A stretch of DNA of 33,065 bases, taken from JAQVOO01 sp964524755 (GTDB taxonomy: Bacteria; Spirochaetota; Spirochaetia; Sphaerochaetales; Sphaerochaetaceae). Below are positions 16,016 to 24,169 of the stretch, in pieces. The first letter of the stretch is position 1. The number at the start of each line of letters is the position of its first letter. The stretch is taken from the NCBI GenBank assembly GCA_964524755.1, contig CAZGDR010000019.1:1-33065 (forward strand), read 5' to 3'. Position numbers and translations under genes: made by a program. Below the pieces are notes generated by a model. The model ran no database searches. It was not told the origin of the DNA and saw only the letters and a list, made by a program, of their open reading frames with translations.

Positions 16016-18007
16016 TCAAATCAAAGTTGTGGTCTGCTCAGCAGGCTCAAAACCTAACAGTTCGCGAATTTGCGCATCGTCAAGAGTTTCATGCTCTACC
16101 AAAGCTTCGGTGAGCGTATCGAGCTGATCGCGATGTTCAGTCAATAACGAACGAGTTTCGGCCATAGCTTCATCTAGAATTTTCATGACTTCAGCATCAA
16201 TACGACGCGCTGTATCATCTGAGAATTCCTTATGTTGGGTTATCTCTCTACCCAAGAATAATGGCTCATCTTCTTTACCATATCCGACAAATCCTAAACC
16301 ACTCATCCCCCACTCAGTTACCATACGACGCGCTATTTCAGTTGCCTGTTTAATGTCGTTACTTGTACCAGTGGTAGTCTCTCCATACACCAGATCTTCT
16401 GCAACATACCCGCCCATAGTTACTTTAATCCAATCATTCAACGAACTTCGATTCTTGGTATAAGCATCTTTCAAAGGCAACGAAATGGTTAAGCCTAAGG
16501 CCCGACCATGGGGAACAATGGTGACTTTGTGCAATGGGTCAAGGTGTTCAAGATAGTAGTGCAAAAGAGCATGTCCAGCTTCATGATACGCAGTCGCCCG
16601 CTTCTCTTCAGGAGTCATGATCTTTGAATGTCGAGCAACACCGAGCAGGATTTTATCACGGCCTTTCTCAAAATCGTCCATGATAACCATATTACGGCCT
16701 GCACGAGCGGCAAAAAGAGCAGCTTCGTTGACTAAGTTAGCCAAATCGGCACCACTAGTGCCTGGGGTGGCTCGTGCCACTCTATTTAAATCAACATCAT
16801 CTGCTTTTTTAATGCGCTTACAGTGGATGCCTAAGATAGCTTCACGTTCAGCCACATCGGGCATATCAACTACAACCTGTCGGTCAAAACGACCAGGTCG
16901 CAATAAGGCTGGATCAAGGACATCTGGACGGTTAGTAGCTGCCATGACAATAACACCAGTTGTGGTATCAAAGCCATCCATCTCTACTAACAGCTGATTC
17001 AGCGTTTGTTCACGTTCATCATGCCCACCACCGAGACCCGAACCACGAGTCCGGCCCACCGCATCCAACTCATCTATAAAGAGGATACAAGGAGAATTTT
17101 TACGACCTTGTTCGAATAAATCACGTACACGTGAAGCACCCACTCCCACAAACATCTCCACAAAATCAGAACCTGACATGTGGAAGAAAACGACTCCGGC
17201 CTCACCGGCAACAGCCTTGGCTAGCAAGGTTTTTCCTGTCCCAGGGGGGCCCACTAATAAGACACCTTTTGGAATCTTAGCGCCTACATCTTCAAATTTC
17301 TTGGGATGTTTTAAGAACTCTACGACCTCTTCCAACTCATACTTAGCCTCTTTCTGGCCAGCAACATCGTCAAAGGTAGTCTTTATATCGGTCTCCATAT
17401 ACTCTTTAGCACGACTCTTACTAAAGGACATGACGTTTCCGCCCGCACCTTTTGTCTGGCGCCAAAGCATAACTGTAAAGCCTATAAAAATTACCCACGG
17501 CAAGAATTGGAGAATAACCTGTAAGAAAGAAACCCCACGTACAGTCCCTGTAACTTGGACATTATGCGTCTTCAATGTATCCATGAGGCTATTGTCATCA
17601 TAGGGAATACGGGTAGTCGCCGTTACATTATTACGCAAGGAGAATGTGATCAGCCCTTCGTCTTGAATTTCTACCGCATTCACCTGATTAGCTTCAACAT
17701 AATTGATGAAGGCACTATAAGGGACTTCTTGGCTAGTGAGAGCACTACTTTCACTAAAAAGCATGAACACAAAGGTTACAATCAGGAAGACAAAAAAACC
17801 TAACGCGACTCTATTCTTTGGACTAAAGTCAAACTTAGGGCCTTTTGGGCTGCCCGGACGTTTCTGGTGATCTTGTTGGGGACCTTTACCGGTCCAATAA
17901 CTTCGATCATCCTTTTGGTCATCCTTTTTAGGATTTGGGCGTTCCTGTTCCTGTTTCTCTTCTTCTGGGGAAGGGCTCTTTTTTTTATCTTCTTCTTCTT
18001 TATTCAC
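16016..18007 (-). CDS. ftsH: ATP-dependent zinc metalloprotease FtsH
   Basis: FtsH is a membrane-anchored AAA+ protease that degrades damaged membrane proteins and selected cytoplasmic regulators. The 663-residue product shows two transmembrane helices (about 68-84 and 162-182) flanking a periplasmic domain, Walker A GPPGTGKT (253-260), Walker B ILFIDELDA, the second region of homology ATNRPDVLDPALLRPGRFDR, and the zinc site HEAGH (475-479). Before the first helix is an unusual charged, proline- and lysine-rich stretch of about 65 residues. I chose GTG at 18007 over the in-frame GTG at 18013, because AAGGA is seven bases before the former and one base before the latter. It overlaps the end of tilS by eight bases and is followed by lepA after eight bases, so translation is probably coupled. 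Confidence 0.96.
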   Translation of the reverse strand: MNKEEEDKKKSPSPEEEKQEQERPNPKKDDQKDDRSYWTGKGPQQDHQKRPGSPKGPKFDFSPKNRVALGFFVFLIVTFVFMLFSESSALTSQEVPYSAFINYVEANQVNAVEIQDEGLITFSLRNNVTATTRIPYDDNSLMDTLKTHNVQVTGTVRGVSFLQVILQFLPWVIFIGFTVMLWRQTKGAGGNVMSFSKSRAKEYMETDIKTTFDDVAGQKEAKYELEEVVEFLKHPKKFEDVGAKIPKGVLLVGPPGTGKTLLAKAVAGEAGVVFFHMSGSDFVEMFVGVGASRVRDLFEQGRKNSPCILFIDELDAVGRTRGSGLGGGHDEREQTLNQLLVEMDGFDTTTGVIVMAATNRPDVLDPALLRPGRFDRQVVVDMPDVAEREAILGIHCKRIKKADDVDLNRVARATPGTSGADLANLVNEAALFAARAGRNMVIMDDFEKGRDKILLGVARHSKIMTPEEKRATAYHEAGHALLHYYLEHLDPLHKVTIVPHGRALGLTISLPLKDAYTKNRSSLNDWIKVTMGGYVAEDLVYGETTTGTSNDIKQATEIARRMVTEWGMSGLGFVGYGKEDEPLFLGREITQHKEFSDDTARRIDAEVMKILDEAMAETRSLLTEHRDQLDTLTEALVEHETLDDAQIRELLGFEPAEQTTTLI

Positions 18008-19388
18008 AATCACATCCTTCTATATTCGTAACACTATATAATGTAGCGCCATTTCGGGCAAGACCAGCCAGAATGCACCGCTTTGCAATTCTATCCCGAC
18101 CACCATAGGTCCCGCCAAGCACAGCAACAATTCCTTTCTTATCCTCAAGTACCGGGACACGCCAACGCTCAGGACTGGCAATCTTCCAACCAGCTAATAA
18201 AGAACTAACCATTTTAGTCCCTTCCACTAGCTCTATAACATCACCGGCCTTATACGAACGGGCCACTAAAGGAGGACTCACCGTATCAGCAGCGATACGT
18301 GCCCGCGCCTCTTTAGGGACTTGGCTTTCTAACTCTTCGTCTAGTACAAGAACGCTAGTCCCATCAAGCGCAGTCTGTTTTGAATATACCAATGAGACGT
18401 AGCCTGCGGCTAGTGGTATCCCCTGTTTTTCCCAAACCAATCTAGTATTTTCACGAGTTACGACTGTTTTTGAGACATACAAAGCGAGACCTTCATCCCA
18501 TCCTGCGGCAAGTTGATCTAACAATTGCGCTACGTGCCGATAAGGAAACCTTTTTCCCTCGCCACCTGTTATTACGGACCACCCATGATAGAAAACTTGT
18601 TCTGCTACCGCTCGCGGCACTGTCTCAAGCAGAGCTACATCTAGTCGTACCTGCTGGTCGTGTACCTCCACCCCTTGTGCAATAGCACGTTGAATGGCCG
18701 GTTCCAAGGCCTCCCCATAGTCACGACTTCGCTGGGACATCACCTCTAGGGCAGCACGGTAATTTGGAAAGACTTGACTGATTGCCGGAATAATTTCATG
18801 ACGAATACGATTTCTTAAGAACGTAAGATTCTTATTTGTTGAATCTTGGGACCACTCTAGGCCACTTTTTTTGACCACCGCGAGTATATCAGCTCTAGTA
18901 AAAGCCAATAGCGGTCTAATAACATCACCTTCATGACCACCAATTCCCTTAAGTGATAATGGCCCAGCTCCTTGCAAGATTCGCATCAATAAGGTTTCAG
19001 CTTGATCATCAGCGGTGTGGGCCGTCGCAATATAGGTGAATTTGAGCTCTTGACGGACTTGCTGTAAAGCTTCATACCGTAGCACTCGAGCTGCATCTTC
19101 AATGCCATTCTTACGCGAGCGAGCTAATTTTTCGACTGCTCCCCGTTTCAAGCGTACTATGCGGAGAGAGACCCCCAGTTCATTACAATTTCTCCGGTTG
19201 ATCTCTTCTTCACGGGCCAACTCAGCGGAGGGCCGCAGGCGGTGGTTTACATACACAGCTGTTAATCTTGTCTTGTCCACCTTGGAGGCGAGTAACACTA
19301 ATAGAGCCAGAGAGTCGGCACCGCCACTAAAGGCTACAATAATACCACCTTGCGTATCAGAGGGTACCATTACGTCTATTGTAGTCAC
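18000..19388 (-). CDS. tilS: tRNA(Ile)-lysidine synthase
   Basis: TilS adds lysine to C34 of the CAU tRNA-Ile so that it reads AUA, an essential step. The 462-residue product has the PP-loop SGGADS at residues 21-26 inside IIVAFSGGADSLALLVLL, the family's YVNHRLRPSA, ATAHTADDQAETLLMRILQG and RPLLAFTRADI stretches, and RNRIRHEIIP. A C-terminal part with WKIASPERWRVPVL matches the TilS C-terminal substrate-binding domain. The GTG at 19388 is preceded by GAGGAGG at about six bases, which decides the start even though it lies 32 bases inside the end of pth. The downstream end overlaps ftsH. The pth-tilS-ftsH order matches other spirochaetes. Confidence 0.95.
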   Translation of the reverse strand: MTTIDVMVPSDTQGGIIVAFSGGADSLALLVLLASKVDKTRLTAVYVNHRLRPSAELAREEEINRRNCNELGVSLRIVRLKRGAVEKLARSRKNGIEDAARVLRYEALQQVRQELKFTYIATAHTADDQAETLLMRILQGAGPLSLKGIGGHEGDVIRPLLAFTRADILAVVKKSGLEWSQDSTNKNLTFLRNRIRHEIIPAISQVFPNYRAALEVMSQRSRDYGEALEPAIQRAIAQGVEVHDQQVRLDVALLETVPRAVAEQVFYHGWSVITGGEGKRFPYRHVAQLLDQLAAGWDEGLALYVSKTVVTRENTRLVWEKQGIPLAAGYVSLVYSKQTALDGTSVLVLDEELESQVPKEARARIAADTVSPPLVARSYKAGDVIELVEGTKMVSSLLAGWKIASPERWRVPVLEDKKGIVAVLGGTYGGRDRIAKRCILAGLARNGATLYSVTNIEGCDCE

Positions 19389-19938
19389 GTGAGACCTCCT
19401 CTACTGTAGCACCTCGGCACAGAGCAAGCGTAGCTGATGCTGCCTGGGAAATACCCACTTGCAACTCCTTCTGTTCAGTTGGATCATGCGGAATTCCAAG
19501 CACATGCTCCACTACTGTTGTAGCGGGAAGGGGACGACCAATACCGACATACACACGAGTAAAGTCGGAAGAGCCCAAGGCCTCGATAAGGGATTTAAGG
19601 CCATTATGACCGGCTGAAGAGCCACCCTGACGCACCCTGATCATCCCTGCGGGCAAGTCAAGATTATCACATACTACTATTAAATCTTCAACAGCAAAAC
19701 GTTTAGGGATAAAATAATGGACAATTGCCCCCGAGCGATTCATATACGTTAAGGGCTGCACGCACAAAGCCTGAGCACCCTCAACCTCGATTCGTGCTTG
19801 GCGATATAAACGGAAACAGCGTCTCCTCATGTTGCTCTGAAGAAACGCCATTATAGTATCTAAGGTATCAAAACCCACGTTGTGTCGTGAATGTATATAT
19901 TGGGGGCCAGGGTTACCTAGCCCAAAAACAAGTTTCAG
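19357..19938 (-). CDS. pth: Peptidyl-tRNA hydrolase, apparently starting at CTG
   Basis: Pth frees tRNA from dropped peptidyl-tRNA. An ordinary start (GTG at 19878) would give 173 residues beginning at GFDTLD, missing the conserved N-terminus. Upstream in the same frame the sequence reads KLVFGLGNPGPQYIHSRHNV, which contains the catalytic Asn (GNPG) and His (RHN) of the family. The only possible initiator before it is CTG at 19938; the frame is then closed by the TAG that ends rplY. GGAGG lies four bases ahead of the CTG. The full product is 193 residues, normal for Pth, with CVQPLTYMNRSG, VVCDNLDLPAGMIRVRQGGS and SAGHNGLKSLIEALGSSDFT also present. CTG is rare as a start; a base error (ATG read as CTG) is the alternative. 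It overlaps tilS by 32 bases. Confidence 0.85.
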   Translation of the reverse strand: MKLVFGLGNPGPQYIHSRHNVGFDTLDTIMAFLQSNMRRRCFRLYRQARIEVEGAQALCVQPLTYMNRSGAIVHYFIPKRFAVEDLIVVCDNLDLPAGMIRVRQGGSSAGHNGLKSLIEALGSSDFTRVYVGIGRPLPATTVVEHVLGIPHDPTEQKELQVGISQAASATLALCRGATVEEVSRDYNRRNGTL

Positions 19939-19947
19939 GAGGCCTCC

Positions 19948-20586
19948 CTACTCTTCGTCGGTAGACTCTTCGTCTTCAACGTCCTCTTCTTCGCCTTCTT
20001 CTAACTCTTCATCAACTTCAGGCTCAAGCACTTCTTCTCTGATACTTACCACTGATGCAATGGTACTCTCTTCAGGAATTAAGGCTTTGACCCCTTCTGG
20101 TAGAACGATTCCACCCACATGGATGCTCTCGTTCAGACCTAATCCACTTACATCAACTTCAATATTAGGGGGAAGGTCTTGAGGGAGACATTCCACTTCA
20201 ATTTCGTAGGCGATTTGTTCAAGAACACCACCGAATCGAACACCCTGAGGATTTCCAACAAGTACCACAGGAACATTGGTTCGCAGGAGTTCACCCTTAG
20301 TGACCTCAAAGAAATCGACATGTAGAATCTTACCCAAGAGTACGTTCTCTTGTACATCTTTCATAAGTACGAGGTGTTTCTTACGCCCCACTTTTATGGT
20401 GAGCAATGTTGACTCAGAAATATGTCGTAACTTATTCTGGAAATCAATGGCATCAACAGTAATATGCACCGGATCTTTTTTGCCGTAAATCACAGCTGGG
20501 ACATTACCCGCCGCAAGCACTCTTCTGGCACCAGCCGATCCAAAATCTTCTTTTCTGAGCGTGCCAGTTAAAATCGTGTCTTTCAT
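19948..20586 (-). CDS. rplY: Ribosomal protein L25 (Ctc/TL5 long form)
   Basis: The 212-residue protein binds 5S rRNA in the large subunit. The N-terminal L25 domain contains TGTLRKEDFGSAGARRVLAA, VPAVIYGKKDPVHITVDA and LTIKVGRKKHLVLMKDVQEN, followed by HVDFFEVTKGELLRTNVPVV. The C-terminal TL5/Ctc domain has DLPPNIEVDVSGLGLNESIH and ends in a very acidic tail (EEVLEPEVDEELEEGEEEDV and on), common in long L25 forms. I start at ATG 20586, with AAGGAG six bases upstream; an earlier in-frame start would run through the tRNA-Gln gene just ahead and can be dismissed. The stop codon TAG is in the same frame as pth, with only nine bases to the pth CTG. Confidence 0.95.
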   Translation of the reverse strand: MKDTILTGTLRKEDFGSAGARRVLAAGNVPAVIYGKKDPVHITVDAIDFQNKLRHISESTLLTIKVGRKKHLVLMKDVQENVLLGKILHVDFFEVTKGELLRTNVPVVLVGNPQGVRFGGVLEQIAYEIEVECLPQDLPPNIEVDVSGLGLNESIHVGGIVLPEGVKALIPEESTIASVVSIREEVLEPEVDEELEEGEEEDVEDEESTDEE

Positions 20587-20615
20587 GAAAAACTCCTTGT
20601 ACTTTCCATCCTTAC

Positions 20616-20687
20616 CAGGGGCGGCAGGATTTGAACCTACGCATGCCGGCACCAAAAACCGGAGCCTTACCGCTTGGCTACACCCCT
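20616..20687 (-). tRNA. tRNA-Gln (anticodon UUG)
   Basis: A complete 72-base cloverleaf reads on the minus strand. Acceptor AGGGGTG pairs with CGCCCCT (one G-U), discriminator G at 20616. D stem GCC/GGC; anticodon stem CCGGT/GCCGG around loop TTTTGGT, giving anticodon TTG; variable loop CATGC; T arm GTAGG-TTCAAAT-CCTGC. CCA is not encoded. It lies between spoVG and rplY on the same strand, 29 bases before rplY, so it is probably cut out of the operon transcript. The first pair is A1-U72 rather than the U1-A72 usual in bacterial tRNA-Gln. Confidence 0.96.
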
Positions 20688-20798
20688 ACGCCCACACCAA
20701 TGTGTGGTGGTGCCTTCCTGTAATCAGAGACACCGCCCACAAAAATACAGGTTTTTTCCACCTTTGTCCAGTAGGTTACACAGCAGAGATTCTAAATT
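20688..20798 (-). other. spoVG-tRNA spacer with small hairpin
   Basis: The 111-base spacer holds a 6-bp hairpin, CCACAC/GTGTGG with a four-base loop (20692-20707), immediately 5' of the tRNA. It lacks a T run on the minus strand and so is not a normal terminator. It may mark the tRNA processing boundary. No promoter with both boxes is evident. Confidence 0.4.
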
Positions 20799-21095
20799 TT
20801 ATTCAGAAGAGTTATCTTCACTCGATTCAACGACCTCTGGAGGAGGTTCTTTTTGGAAAGCGTCCAAAATAGCCTCCTGCATTATCGCCCTAAAATCGCT
20901 ACTAATAGGATGTGCCACGTCTTTAAATTCACCGCTTTTAGTCTTGCGGCTAGGCATCGCGACAAACAACCCAGATTTTCCATCAATGACTTTGAGATTG
21001 TGAACAACAAACTGATTGTCGAACGTAATGGTTGCATACGCTCGCAACTTGCCCTCTGAAGTAATTCTACGAACCCTCACGTCGGTAATTTCCAT
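20799..21095 (-). CDS. spoVG: SpoVG family RNA/DNA-binding regulator
   Basis: The 98-residue protein is a full-length SpoVG: MEITDVRVRRITSEGKLRAY, ATITFDNQFVVHNLKVIDGK, GLFVAMPSRKTKSGEFKDVA and HPISSDFR, ending in an acidic, serine-rich tail (PPPEVVESSEDNSSE). In Borrelia and several Gram-positive bacteria SpoVG binds nucleic acid and acts as a global regulator; the same is likely here, though targets are unknown. The ATG follows AAGGGG at about seven bases and lies 21 bases behind ispE. The order spoVG, tRNA-Gln, rplY, pth continues downstream, a conserved spirochaete arrangement. Confidence 0.97.
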   Translation of the reverse strand: MEITDVRVRRITSEGKLRAYATITFDNQFVVHNLKVIDGKSGLFVAMPSRKTKSGEFKDVAHPISSDFRAIMQEAILDAFQKEPPPEVVESSEDNSSE

Positions 21096-21116
21096 GCGAT
21101 CACCCCTTATGCAGTA

Positions 21117-22022
21117 TCATAGTAAAACGGTAACATCAGAATGGTCACGATGCAAGCATTTTATTCCAGATACCCATATATCGTCCCACTTTCGCTCTAT
21201 TTTTGCCCGTAACCGTTCTAAAACTGTTTTATTCTCACTGATTATGCAGTAACAAGAGCCACTACCACTGATTGTACCAAAGGAGTTGCCCTCGGCCTCA
21301 ACCATTGCTCCTAGCATGTCATAGAAAGGAGCATGTTCTTGCATGACTTGGCTAAAGTCGTTGGAGAAGGACCATTGCTCCACGGCTTCAGCGTACATGG
21401 CCGCTAACTCTTTTGGAGGTGGAGGAAGGGAAGCAACAGGACGTAGGGCATCAAGAGCACCAAAAGCTTGGGCCGTGGAGACTCCAGGGCCAGGAGGCAT
21501 CACTAACAAACCCACGAGATCTTTTCGGCTAGGAAGAACCGTCAAGATCTCACCTCGCCCCTCGACAAGCGCCGTTGGACCTCCTCCTAAAAAAAAAGGG
21601 ACATCAGAACCTATGGTTGCTCCTAATGAACTCAACTCAGAAGCCCCTAGAGGATTGCCATGCAGCTCATTGAGGATTATTAAGACGGTAGCAGCATCAC
21701 TAGAGCCGCCTCCCAATCCAGCTTGCAGGGGAATTCTTTTAATGCAATTGATTTCAAGGGAGGCTGTACTTTCAACGTAGTCACTATACAAACGGGCAGC
21801 CCGCCCCAGAGTACTGATTTCAGGAGAGACCCCCTCTAGGCCCTGTAAGCTGAGGCTGAACTCTCTCCCTCGTGTAGCAGAAACCACTATGGTATCGTGC
21901 AGATCTACCATTTGAAAAATGGAAACAATCGGGTGAAATCCATCGGGGCGCCTATCTCCCACCCAGAGGTGCAAATTCACTTTGGCAAAAGCGGCAGCCT
22001 CTATTCGCGCTTCTCTTACCAT
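21117..22022 (-). CDS. ispE: 4-diphosphocytidyl-2-C-methyl-D-erythritol kinase
   Basis: IspE phosphorylates CDP-methylerythritol in the MEP route to isoprenoids, so this organism probably uses MEP rather than mevalonate. The 301-residue protein is a GHMP kinase: AFAKVNLHLWVGDRRPDGFH near the N-terminus (residues 11-30), the ATP-binding motif PLQAGLGGGSSDAATVL (98-114), GSDVPFFLGGGPTALVEGRG, and the C-terminal GTISGSGSCYCII. Length is normal. The ATG at 22022 overlaps the end of the SMUG1-like gene by seven bases (ATGGTAA), with GAGGAAGCGGG ahead of it. It belongs to the long minus-strand chain leading to lepA. Confidence 0.96.
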   Translation of the reverse strand: MVREARIEAAAFAKVNLHLWVGDRRPDGFHPIVSIFQMVDLHDTIVVSATRGREFSLSLQGLEGVSPEISTLGRAARLYSDYVESTASLEINCIKRIPLQAGLGGGSSDAATVLIILNELHGNPLGASELSSLGATIGSDVPFFLGGGPTALVEGRGEILTVLPSRKDLVGLLVMPPGPGVSTAQAFGALDALRPVASLPPPPKELAAMYAEAVEQWSFSNDFSQVMQEHAPFYDMLGAMVEAEGNSFGTISGSGSCYCIISENKTVLERLRAKIERKWDDIWVSGIKCLHRDHSDVTVLL

Positions 22023-22741
22023 ATTCCCGCCTCTTCCAGTTGTGTAATTACCCGTTCATTCCATCCTGCATTAGCTTGTGGATTACTTGGACTCGGGTGC
22101 AAGATAGCCATCACGGGAAATTCTCCCTTTAAACGCTTGGCACTAGATTCAAGCTTACGCTTGGCATACTGGCCTATGCCCACTAAACGAGAGGGGGCAA
22201 TGAGGGTAATAATATCATCGAGGTAAGCATCACATACATGTTCTAAAGCAAGGCGTTCTTCCTTAGGTAACTTTTCGGGAATTACATTACGTCCGGTGGG
22301 TCCCCCATCAACAAATGCTAATGGGCAATAATTCATGACAGCATGTGAAGAGAAAAAATTCGCGGCCGATCCAAAGCGTTCAGCCATGAGTGACCAAAGT
22401 CGTCGCCCACTCACTTCACTACGCGTCGACTCTAAACCGAGCACAGGTCTTTTGAGATGTTCTTGCGGTGGTTTTCTAATGGGCTTGTCGAGAGCCATCC
22501 AATCCTTGACTGCCCCAATCTCTCCAAAAGGAACTCCGGTTTGAACCATGCCAAAAGGACCTGGGTTCATTCCTAAAAAGAACACATCCACCTGGTGGTG
22601 AACATAGGCCCGTAAATAGGCCTCATGCATCTCCCAAGCATAATTCAAAGGATTATAGACATACCCCGTAAAGTCAAATTGCAAGGCATCCACTTGGTTT
22701 GCAAACAAACGTGTCCGGTCAACTAACTGCTCTACAAACAT
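22016..22741 (-). CDS. SMUG1-like uracil-DNA glycosylase
   Basis: The 241-residue protein should remove uracil or oxidised pyrimidines from DNA. It carries both SMUG1 hallmarks: motif one GMNPGPFGMVQTGVPFG (residues 57-73, with N59) and motif two HPSPSNPQANAGW (215-227, with H215). In between are PPQEHLKRPVLGLESTRSEV and MNYCPLAFVDGG, which also closely resemble vertebrate SMUG1 as I remember it. UDG families 1, 2 and 4 have different motifs, and there is no Fe-S cysteine set as in family 4. SMUG1 is widespread in animals but scattered in bacteria. The ATG at 22741 is four bases past the end of the GltS-like gene, with GGAG about a dozen bases upstream. It is translationally linked to ispE. 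Confidence 0.92.
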   Translation of the reverse strand: MFVEQLVDRTRLFANQVDALQFDFTGYVYNPLNYAWEMHEAYLRAYVHHQVDVFFLGMNPGPFGMVQTGVPFGEIGAVKDWMALDKPIRKPPQEHLKRPVLGLESTRSEVSGRRLWSLMAERFGSAANFFSSHAVMNYCPLAFVDGGPTGRNVIPEKLPKEERLALEHVCDAYLDDIITLIAPSRLVGIGQYAKRKLESSAKRLKGEFPVMAILHPSPSNPQANAGWNERVITQLEEAGIW

Positions 22742-22747
22742 ATTCTG

Positions 22748-24169
22748 TCAATCTCCGGTGTGAAATAACTGAGAACGCTTGGCAAAAGCTTTTTCCCGAG
22801 CCAAAACGAGGTAGGCGATAAAAGCTCCAACGAGGTACATGAAAGAGATTCCAACGGCCAGCCAGAAGAGCTCAGGGCGTCCTTGAGTCGCGCTGAAGGC
22901 AGGTAAGTTAGCGCTTAAGATGATGGGAATAGCTAAAATAAAGACAATCCCCACCGAATAGAGGTAATCGGTAAGCACCGGGGTATCAAAATCAGGATCA
23001 ACTACCCGTAACAGCGCCAAGCCTGTGGGGAGAGTTCCAGTTGCTGTCCCATAAATAATGAGCATGCGATAGAATTGGTGATCGTCATAGAGACGTGAAC
23101 AGTAATACGGCAATACAAAGAACACAATAACAGCTCCAGTTGCTACAAGAGCTAGAATAGGCAACCAATACCCTCGTACCGTTACGAGGGAAATAGCTCC
23201 CAAGGAGGCTGCCACGGTTAAATCGACGGCCAAACCGTTGATGCGATTACACGTAGCATTATCGATAGTAGTCTCCACCTTGAACACCCGCATAATCATC
23301 TTCACCCCTAAGGCACAGAAGGCACTAAAGACAAAATTAATCCCCCACAAACTCTCAGCCAAATCGACTCCGAGGGGTCCTATTAAATGGAGTAGTTTGG
23401 TCAAGAGAGTGAGAAAACCCCAGCTCAAGAGGTAGGTAAGCATAATCAATGCGATATGATAGGTTAACGTATCGATCGATTCTCCATCGGTTGAAAGATA
23501 AGAACCTACTGGTCGCTCTGATTCAACTCGGCTAAAGAACCCGGTACGAACACTCTTTTTCTTAATCTGTTCTAGGTACTGTCCTGTAATCCAACCCCGT
23601 TTTATCCCTTGATGAATTAAGACGACCCCCCCAAAAGAGCCCATTAAGAATCCTATTGCAGCTATCGTCAGTCCAACCGAAGAACCTCCGACAAACCCCA
23701 TCCGTTCCCAGGTACTGCCGATTGAAAAAGCCTGTCCAGGTCCTAACTCAAATCCAAGTACCAAAGAAAACCCAATGGCAGGAAACAAATCTGGAGTAAC
23801 GGTCGCAATGAGGAGAGCCGTTACTAAGAGTCCAAACAGGCACTGCAGACCATATTGGGCAATCACAGCTGTCACATTTTGGGCTAAAACCCGCTTACCA
23901 GAACGATCTCCTTCCTTCCGACCGGTAACCCGCAACATCATCGAAATGAAACTAATATTTAGTAAATGATAGACTAGTTCACCCAAATAATCACTCTTAA
24001 AGCCTAATTTAGTGGCAAAGAAATTATAGAATATCAATAAAAAAATTCCGCCAATAATTGAAACAGGAAGTAAAAAACGTTGAAAGAATTTTACTCGAGC
24101 GCGAACTAACGCGGCGAGAAGTAAGGCAAACGAAATAATACCAATATGAATAATATAGTTCCAATTCAT
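22748..24169 (-). CDS. Sodium:glutamate symporter family carrier (GltS-like)
   Basis: The 473-residue inner-membrane protein has about twelve hydrophobic segments in two halves separated by a polar loop (KKKSVRTGFFSRVESERPVG). Family features are RFLLPVSIIGGIFLLIFYN in the first third, the re-entrant loop GFELGPGQAFSIGSTWER, and in the second half IIYGTATGTLPTGLALLRVV followed by DPDFDTPVLTDY, matching the GltS second re-entrant loop. GltS takes up glutamate with sodium; substrate specificity in this divergent member is not certain. It is longer than E. coli GltS (about 400 residues), mainly through the central loop and the C-terminus. The ATG overlaps the stop of the acyltransferase gene as ATGA, so the two are coupled. 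Confidence 0.88.
   Translation of the reverse strand: MNWNYIIHIGIISFALLLAALVRARVKFFQRFLLPVSIIGGIFLLIFYNFFATKLGFKSDYLGELVYHLLNISFISMMLRVTGRKEGDRSGKRVLAQNVTAVIAQYGLQCLFGLLVTALLIATVTPDLFPAIGFSLVLGFELGPGQAFSIGSTWERMGFVGGSSVGLTIAAIGFLMGSFGGVVLIHQGIKRGWITGQYLEQIKKKSVRTGFFSRVESERPVGSYLSTDGESIDTLTYHIALIMLTYLLSWGFLTLLTKLLHLIGPLGVDLAESLWGINFVFSAFCALGVKMIMRVFKVETTIDNATCNRINGLAVDLTVAASLGAISLVTVRGYWLPILALVATGAVIVFFVLPYYCSRLYDDHQFYRMLIIYGTATGTLPTGLALLRVVDPDFDTPVLTDYLYSVGIVFILAIPIILSANLPAFSATQGRPELFWLAVGISFMYLVGAFIAYLVLAREKAFAKRSQLFHTGD

Noticed and set aside
19879..19938. pth as a pseudogene truncated at its N-terminus
   Set aside because: The missing N-terminal residues are all present in frame upstream; only an ordinary start codon is lacking, and a ribosome binding site precedes the CTG.
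20587..20655. Longer N-terminus for ribosomal protein L25
   Set aside because: The extra 23 codons read through the tRNA-Gln gene; the ATG at 20586 has AAGGAG and matches the family N-terminus.
20692..20707. CCACAC/GTGTGG hairpin as a terminator of spoVG
   Set aside because: No T run follows on the minus strand and the tRNA begins almost at once, so a processing or structural role is more likely.
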